Origin: CAVSEK01 sp963726975
GTDB taxonomy: Bacteria > Actinomycetota > Actinomycetes > Mycobacteriales > SCTD01
Assembly (NCBI GenBank): GCA_963726975.1
Contig: CAVSEK010000001.1
Location: 124,001 to 188,000, forward strand
DNA: 64,000 bases
Direction of reading: 5' to 3'
The notes under the pieces were generated by a model that worked only from the letters and a program-made list of their open reading frames with translations, was not told the DNA's origin and did no database searches. Shown here piece after piece: positions 60,632 through 64,000 of the stretch; positions within the stretch are counted from its first letter, which is position 1; each line of letters opens with the position of its first letter. The translations under genes were made by a program, and so were the position numbers.

Positions 60632-61968
60632 TCCCGCCCGCACGCAGCAGGCCGCAGCTGCGCCAGGTCGACCCGCTCGGCCATGGCCCGGTAGCCGGCG
60701 AGGTTGAGGTGCAGCCCGTCGCCCCCGTCGTACGCCGGGTCCAGCTGCGACGGGTCGCTCGGGTCGCGCACGGCCGCGTCGAAGTCCACGACGGCGTCGG
60801 CGGGATCTGCGGCGCTGCGGACCCACGCGTTCACCTGCTGACGCAGCGCCTCGACGGACGCGGTGCCGTACGCCGCGACCAGTCCGCGCGCGCTGCCCAT
60901 CGGCGGCAGTGTCGCCATGACCACGCGCAGACCGGCGGCGTGCATGCGGTCGATGCCCTCGACGTACCCCGCCTGGAGCGACGCCGCGTCCGTGGTCTTG
61001 CCGCTGCCGAGGTCGTTGGACCCCTCCAGCCAGATCACCGTCGTCCGACCGGGCAGGCCGAGCACGTCCCGGTCCAGGCGCTGCAGCGCCGGGACGCCGA
61101 AGGCGTCGGTGCTGGCGTCGTGCAGCACGAGGTTGCCGCTGATGCCGGCGTTCTGCACCGTCAGGGGCAGGTGCGCGGCCAGCAGGCGGCGCGCCAGGTC
61201 GTCCGGCCAGCGCCCGTCCACGTCGAGGGTCGGCTGGTCCTCGGGCAGCTGGCTCGGCGGTCCCTGGAAGCCGTCGGTCAGCGAGTCGCCGAAGGCGACC
61301 ACCGAGCCCGTGCTGCCCGGCGCCAGCACGTCGAGACCGGAGACGTACGGCCGCGTCGTCGTCGTGAGCACGAACTGCTCCCCGGTCGCGTCGCGCGTGT
61401 GGTCGCCGCTCAGGGGCGACGTCAGGTAGGACGTCTGGCGCGCGGTGTAGTGCTCGGTCGGGGAGCCGGGGTCGTTGCTGACGTGCATGCTCACCGCGAC
61501 GTGCTGCAGGGCCGTGACCGGGAACCGGACCGGGTCGGAGACGACCTCACTGCCGGCGGGGAGCGTGGTCTGGAGCCGCCCGGAGAAGGTGAGCGGGGTG
61601 CTCGGGCCCGACAGGGAGGCTCCGACGGACTGCCGGCCGATCGTCACCGCGCCGAAGGTCACGGGGGACGCGGCGAAGCGGTTCGACAGGCGCACGCGCA
61701 CCGTCCGGCCGCTGGCGGTCGGGGTGAGCAGCGCGCGCACGGTCTGGTCGTGGAGCCGGGGCTTGGGGCGCCCGGACAGGTCGACGACGTCCTCGACGTT
61801 GGTGCCAGCCGTGGTCAGCGCGGTGCTGGCGTCGGACGGACTGGCCGCCCAGGCGCCCACCCAGCGCTGCGCCGCGCACCCGTGCGGCCGTCCGCCGGCC
61901 GAGGCGACGGCGGTGCCGGGCAGGGCGACGGCCAGGGCGAGGGCGGCCAGGGCTGCGGAGCGCTTCAT
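60619..61968 (-). CDS. Secreted SGNH/GDSL hydrolase
   Basis: A 449-residue exported esterase-like enzyme. Signal peptide MKRSAALAALALAVALPGTA then VASAGG. A beta-rich N-terminal domain (QRWVGAWAASPSDA) precedes the SGNH core: block I VVAFGDSLTDGF (Ser), block II AGISGN (Gly), block III WLEGSNDLG (Asn) and block V DGLHLNLAGY (Asp-His). This two-domain type occurs in actinobacterial extracellular lipases and carbohydrate esterases. The substrate is unknown. ATG 61968 is preferred because it opens the signal peptide. Confidence 0.9.
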   Translation of the reverse strand: MKRSAALAALALAVALPGTAVASAGGRPHGCAAQRWVGAWAASPSDASTALTTAGTNVEDVVDLSGRPKPRLHDQTVRALLTPTASGRTVRVRLSNRFAASPVTFGAVTIGRQSVGASLSGPSTPLTFSGRLQTTLPAGSEVVSDPVRFPVTALQHVAVSMHVSNDPGSPTEHYTARQTSYLTSPLSGDHTRDATGEQFVLTTTTRPYVSGLDVLAPGSTGSVVAFGDSLTDGFQGPPSQLPEDQPTLDVDGRWPDDLARRLLAAHLPLTVQNAGISGNLVLHDASTDAFGVPALQRLDRDVLGLPGRTTVIWLEGSNDLGSGKTTDAASLQAGYVEGIDRMHAAGLRVVMATLPPMGSARGLVAAYGTASVEALRQQVNAWVRSAADPADAVVDFDAAVRDPSDPSQLDPAYDGGDGLHLNLAGYRAMAERVDLAQLRPAACGRDGAR

Positions 61969-62088
61969 GCCGTCATGCTGGTCGGCGCCAGGCGCCCGTG
62001 TCACTGGCTGGAGGCACAGGGTCGCGCCCCGACCTGTGTGCCTCTGCACGACCCGCGACGGCCGCAGCACGCCCGCAGCGCGGCCGCG

Positions 62089-64000
62089 TCAGCGGTGGGT
62101 CGACCTGGACACCGGCGGTGCGCCCAGGGGCGCGCCGCCCGGTCCACCGGCGAAGGTCAGCCACGGGACGGACGGCTGCTCCCCCACTCCCGGCTTGCGG
62201 TAGTCGCAGACGCCGCTGGGGAACGCCGCGCGGAGCGTGGCCAGCTGCTCCGCGGTGAGCGCCACCCGGTAGTCGGCGGGGTCGAGGGGCTTGAGCCGGC
62301 ACTTGAGGACCGTCCCGGTCGCCGGACCGCCGGCGACCGCCATCGCGTCGCTGTACGGCGGGGTCGCACCGTCGCAGGTGGGCGAGGTGCTGATCTGCTG
62401 CGCGCCCAGGAAGCACCCGTCCGTGGCGCCGGCGGGCTTGTCCGCGACGACCTTCTGCGCGAGCGTCCGTCCGCTGGTGTCGCTCTCGATGCGCGTGAGC
62501 CACTCGTCCATGAGCAGCAGGCTCTTGCGCGCGAGCGCCGCGGTCGGGGTGGGCGCGATGGGCGCTGCCGGCGTGAAGGTCCAGATGAGCTGGTTGGCGT
62601 GCGTCCCGTTGCGCTCGTCGAGCCGCGCCCGCATCCGGTAGGAGTGGTACGAGGTGTGGATCTCCGCAGCCTCGCTGTAGCCCCGCAGGTCGATGATCGG
62701 GACGGTGGCCAGCTGCCGGGCGTCCGTGACCTGCCCCGCGCGGTAGGCGATCGGCAGCGCGCCCGCGTCGGCGTCGTTGCGCCCCGGGACGAACCGGTTG
62801 TCGATGTCGAGCCCGCCGACCTTGGCGTTCAGGTCGACGAACTGCTCGGGCGAGATCGTGCCGGCGTCGAGCGCGCCCAGGCCGTACTGCACCCCGACGT
62901 TGTCGGTCGGCTTCTTGGCGAAGCCCCTGCCGAGGCGCTTCTCGACCGGGCCCCAGTCCGAGGACCGGCGAGGTCCCCAGACCGCCTGCTGGTAGTCCTG
63001 GATCGTGCAGCGCACCGCCGCGGGGCGCGCCTCCCGGTCGTAGACCTGGTCCTGCGGCAGGGCGCAGTTGGAGGCCTTGGAGGGCGTCGCGGCGTCGGCG
63101 AACAGGGCGTCCCAGGCCCGGCAGTCGCCCTGGTCCGCGTGGCCGTCGACGGCCGAGCGCTGCCGGTCGTCCGCCCAGAGCTGCGGTGACGTCGCGTCGA
63201 AGTAGTTCAGCAGCAGGTTGCAGTCGAAGACCTCGGCCCCGGTGGTCCAGATGTCCTCGAAGGCGCAGTTCGGCTGGATCCCGTCGAGCAGTCCCGGGTA
63301 CATGCCCGCGATGACGAACTGCATGATCGCGCCGCCCGAGCAGCCGTTGCCGATCGTGTAGCGGATCGGCGCGCCGTACTGCTCGACGATGCGCTCCTTG
63401 AGCATCGTGAGCGCCTCGGCCGCGACGACGTGGTTGGCGTTCTGGCCCTGCACGTGCAGGCTGTTGTCCGCCACCATGAAGCCCCGTGACAGCGCCGCGT
63501 CGTCCATGACGGACGTGGGTGCGCCCGAGCCGTGGTGGACGCCCGTGCTGGCGCCGAAGGGCACGAGCAGCTTGTGGTTCCAGGTCGGTCCGGTGGGCCG
63601 GTCGGGGTCGTACAGCACCCCGATGAGGTAGTTGCCGCGGTCCTGCGTCCCGTGCTCGACGCGGACCACGTAGCGGACCGTCTGCCCCTGGTCGGTCGTC
63701 GTCCGGGCGACGGCGGCGTCCGGCGGCGGCGACGTGGGGTCGTAGGCCTGGAAGCTCCCGCTGGCCGCGTCCCGGTACTGGTAGGTGTACGTCGGCGCGG
63801 TGCTGCAGGAGGCGTCCACGGCCGGCCCGTTGCCCCCGGCCGCGTTGTCGCAGACCCAGGGCTGGACCTGCGGGCCGGCGAACACCGGTCCGGTGGTGCT
63901 GTGGTTGGTGAGGGTCAGGGTGGCTGCCCGACCGTCGGGCACGGTCGCGCGCAGGACGTTGGGACCGTCGACGAGGCCGGTGACGAGCCCTCGCAAGGTC
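62089..64000 (-). CDS. DUF6351 family secreted protein (5' partial)
   Basis: The gene runs off the right edge; at least 635 residues are visible. It has an alpha/beta-hydrolase look: LVPFGASTGVHHGSGAPTSV, YTIGNGCSGGAIMQFVIAG (nucleophile-elbow-like GxSGG), VPIIDLRGYSEAAEIHTSYH and the C-terminal GVGEQPSVPWLTFAGG. About ten cysteines suggest an extracellular protein. DUF6351 proteins are long actinobacterial exported proteins of unknown function. It is in the same direction as the SGNH gene, 120 bases upstream of it. Confidence 0.82.
   Translation of the reverse strand, partial: TLRGLVTGLVDGPNVLRATVPDGRAATLTLTNHSTTGPVFAGPQVQPWVCDNAAGGNGPAVDASCSTAPTYTYQYRDAASGSFQAYDPTSPPPDAAVARTTTDQGQTVRYVVRVEHGTQDRGNYLIGVLYDPDRPTGPTWNHKLLVPFGASTGVHHGSGAPTSVMDDAALSRGFMVADNSLHVQGQNANHVVAAEALTMLKERIVEQYGAPIRYTIGNGCSGGAIMQFVIAGMYPGLLDGIQPNCAFEDIWTTGAEVFDCNLLLNYFDATSPQLWADDRQRSAVDGHADQGDCRAWDALFADAATPSKASNCALPQDQVYDREARPAAVRCTIQDYQQAVWGPRRSSDWGPVEKRLGRGFAKKPTDNVGVQYGLGALDAGTISPEQFVDLNAKVGGLDIDNRFVPGRNDADAGALPIAYRAGQVTDARQLATVPIIDLRGYSEAAEIHTSYHSYRMRARLDERNGTHANQLIWTFTPAAPIAPTPTAALARKSLLLMDEWLTRIESDTSGRTLAQKVVADKPAGATDGCFLGAQQISTSPTCDGATPPYSDAMAVAGGPATGTVLKCRLKPLDPADYRVALTAEQLATLRAAFPSGVCDYRKPGVGEQPSVPWLTFAGGPGGAPLGAPPVSRSTHR

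Noticed and set aside
60568..63189. Long plus-strand open frame opposite the secreted hydrolases
   Set aside because: The minus strand carries complete SGNH and DUF6351 motifs; the plus frame has no domain and strong Arg/Gly/Val bias.

Overview
The window is chromosomal DNA of a very high-GC actinobacterium. The evidence is the uniformly high G+C, frequent GTG starts, many apparently leaderless promoters (a TANNNT box 6 to 8 bases before the start codon), and gene orders typical of the phylum: clpS / DUF2017 / Mec protease / CysO / CysM / murI / metallo-beta-lactamase fold / rph / rdgB, and prfB / ftsE / ftsX / smpB / tmRNA. The species cannot be named from the sequence.

Layout. 1-2345: metal (zinc/manganese type) ABC importer. 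2359-3903: Bcp peroxiredoxin, tRNA-Leu, UDP-glucuronate decarboxylase-like epimerase. 3900-12493: a minus-strand housekeeping block covering dNTP sanitation, RNase PH, glutamate racemase, a DUF559-type nuclease flanked on both sides by palindromic repeats, the CysM/CysO/Mec sulfur-carrier cysteine pathway, ClpS and an acyl-CoA synthetase. 12593-14847: a regulator with a degenerate phosphatase domain plus an RsbW-like ATPase, and two hypotheticals. 14851-18675: acyl-CoA ligase / phosphotriesterase-family hydrolase / amidase operon. 18698-27321: a WXG-like membrane protein, a secreted alpha/beta hydrolase, 5-oxoprolinase (PxpBC fusion and PxpA) around an isochorismatase-like hydrolase, an acyltransferase and an SQR-like flavoprotein. 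27406-33244: tmRNA, NYN nuclease, amidohydrolase, SmpB, FtsX, FtsE, two small proteins and RF2. 33269-36859: lipoprotein, DsbA/MauE pair, a 15-bp tandem array, MmcQ, Uma2. 36825-41397: Tad/Flp pilus locus, without tadZ upstream of tadA.

From about 41.4 to 54 kb lies an accessory region. It holds an EEP-fold nuclease, a small helix-hairpin-helix-like protein, two uracil-DNA-glycosylase-superfamily-like proteins, zinc-ribbon proteins, tiny membrane proteins, a RepA-like AAA ATPase with a 75-bp palindromic tandem repeat at its 3' end, and a 5'-truncated Gly-rich/Calx-beta surface protein. Decayed second copies of three of the module genes lie at 52.2-53.85 kb. No integrase was found. From 54.2 to 60.5 kb is a glycan cluster: two glycosyltransferases, an alpha/alpha-barrel protein, a GH130-like enzyme and a GH15-like enzyme. 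The window closes with two secreted proteins, an SGNH hydrolase and a DUF6351 protein.

Many reading frames are broken by one- or two-base indels while motifs and reading continue in the next frame. They are densest at 15.0-17.1, 40.6-45.2, 50.3-51.5 and 54.5-59.5 kb. The pattern, mostly apparent contractions in G/C runs with few nonsense substitutions, fits sequencing or consensus error better than gene decay, so these genes are given as interrupted CDSs. Only the 52.2-53.85 kb copies look truly decayed.
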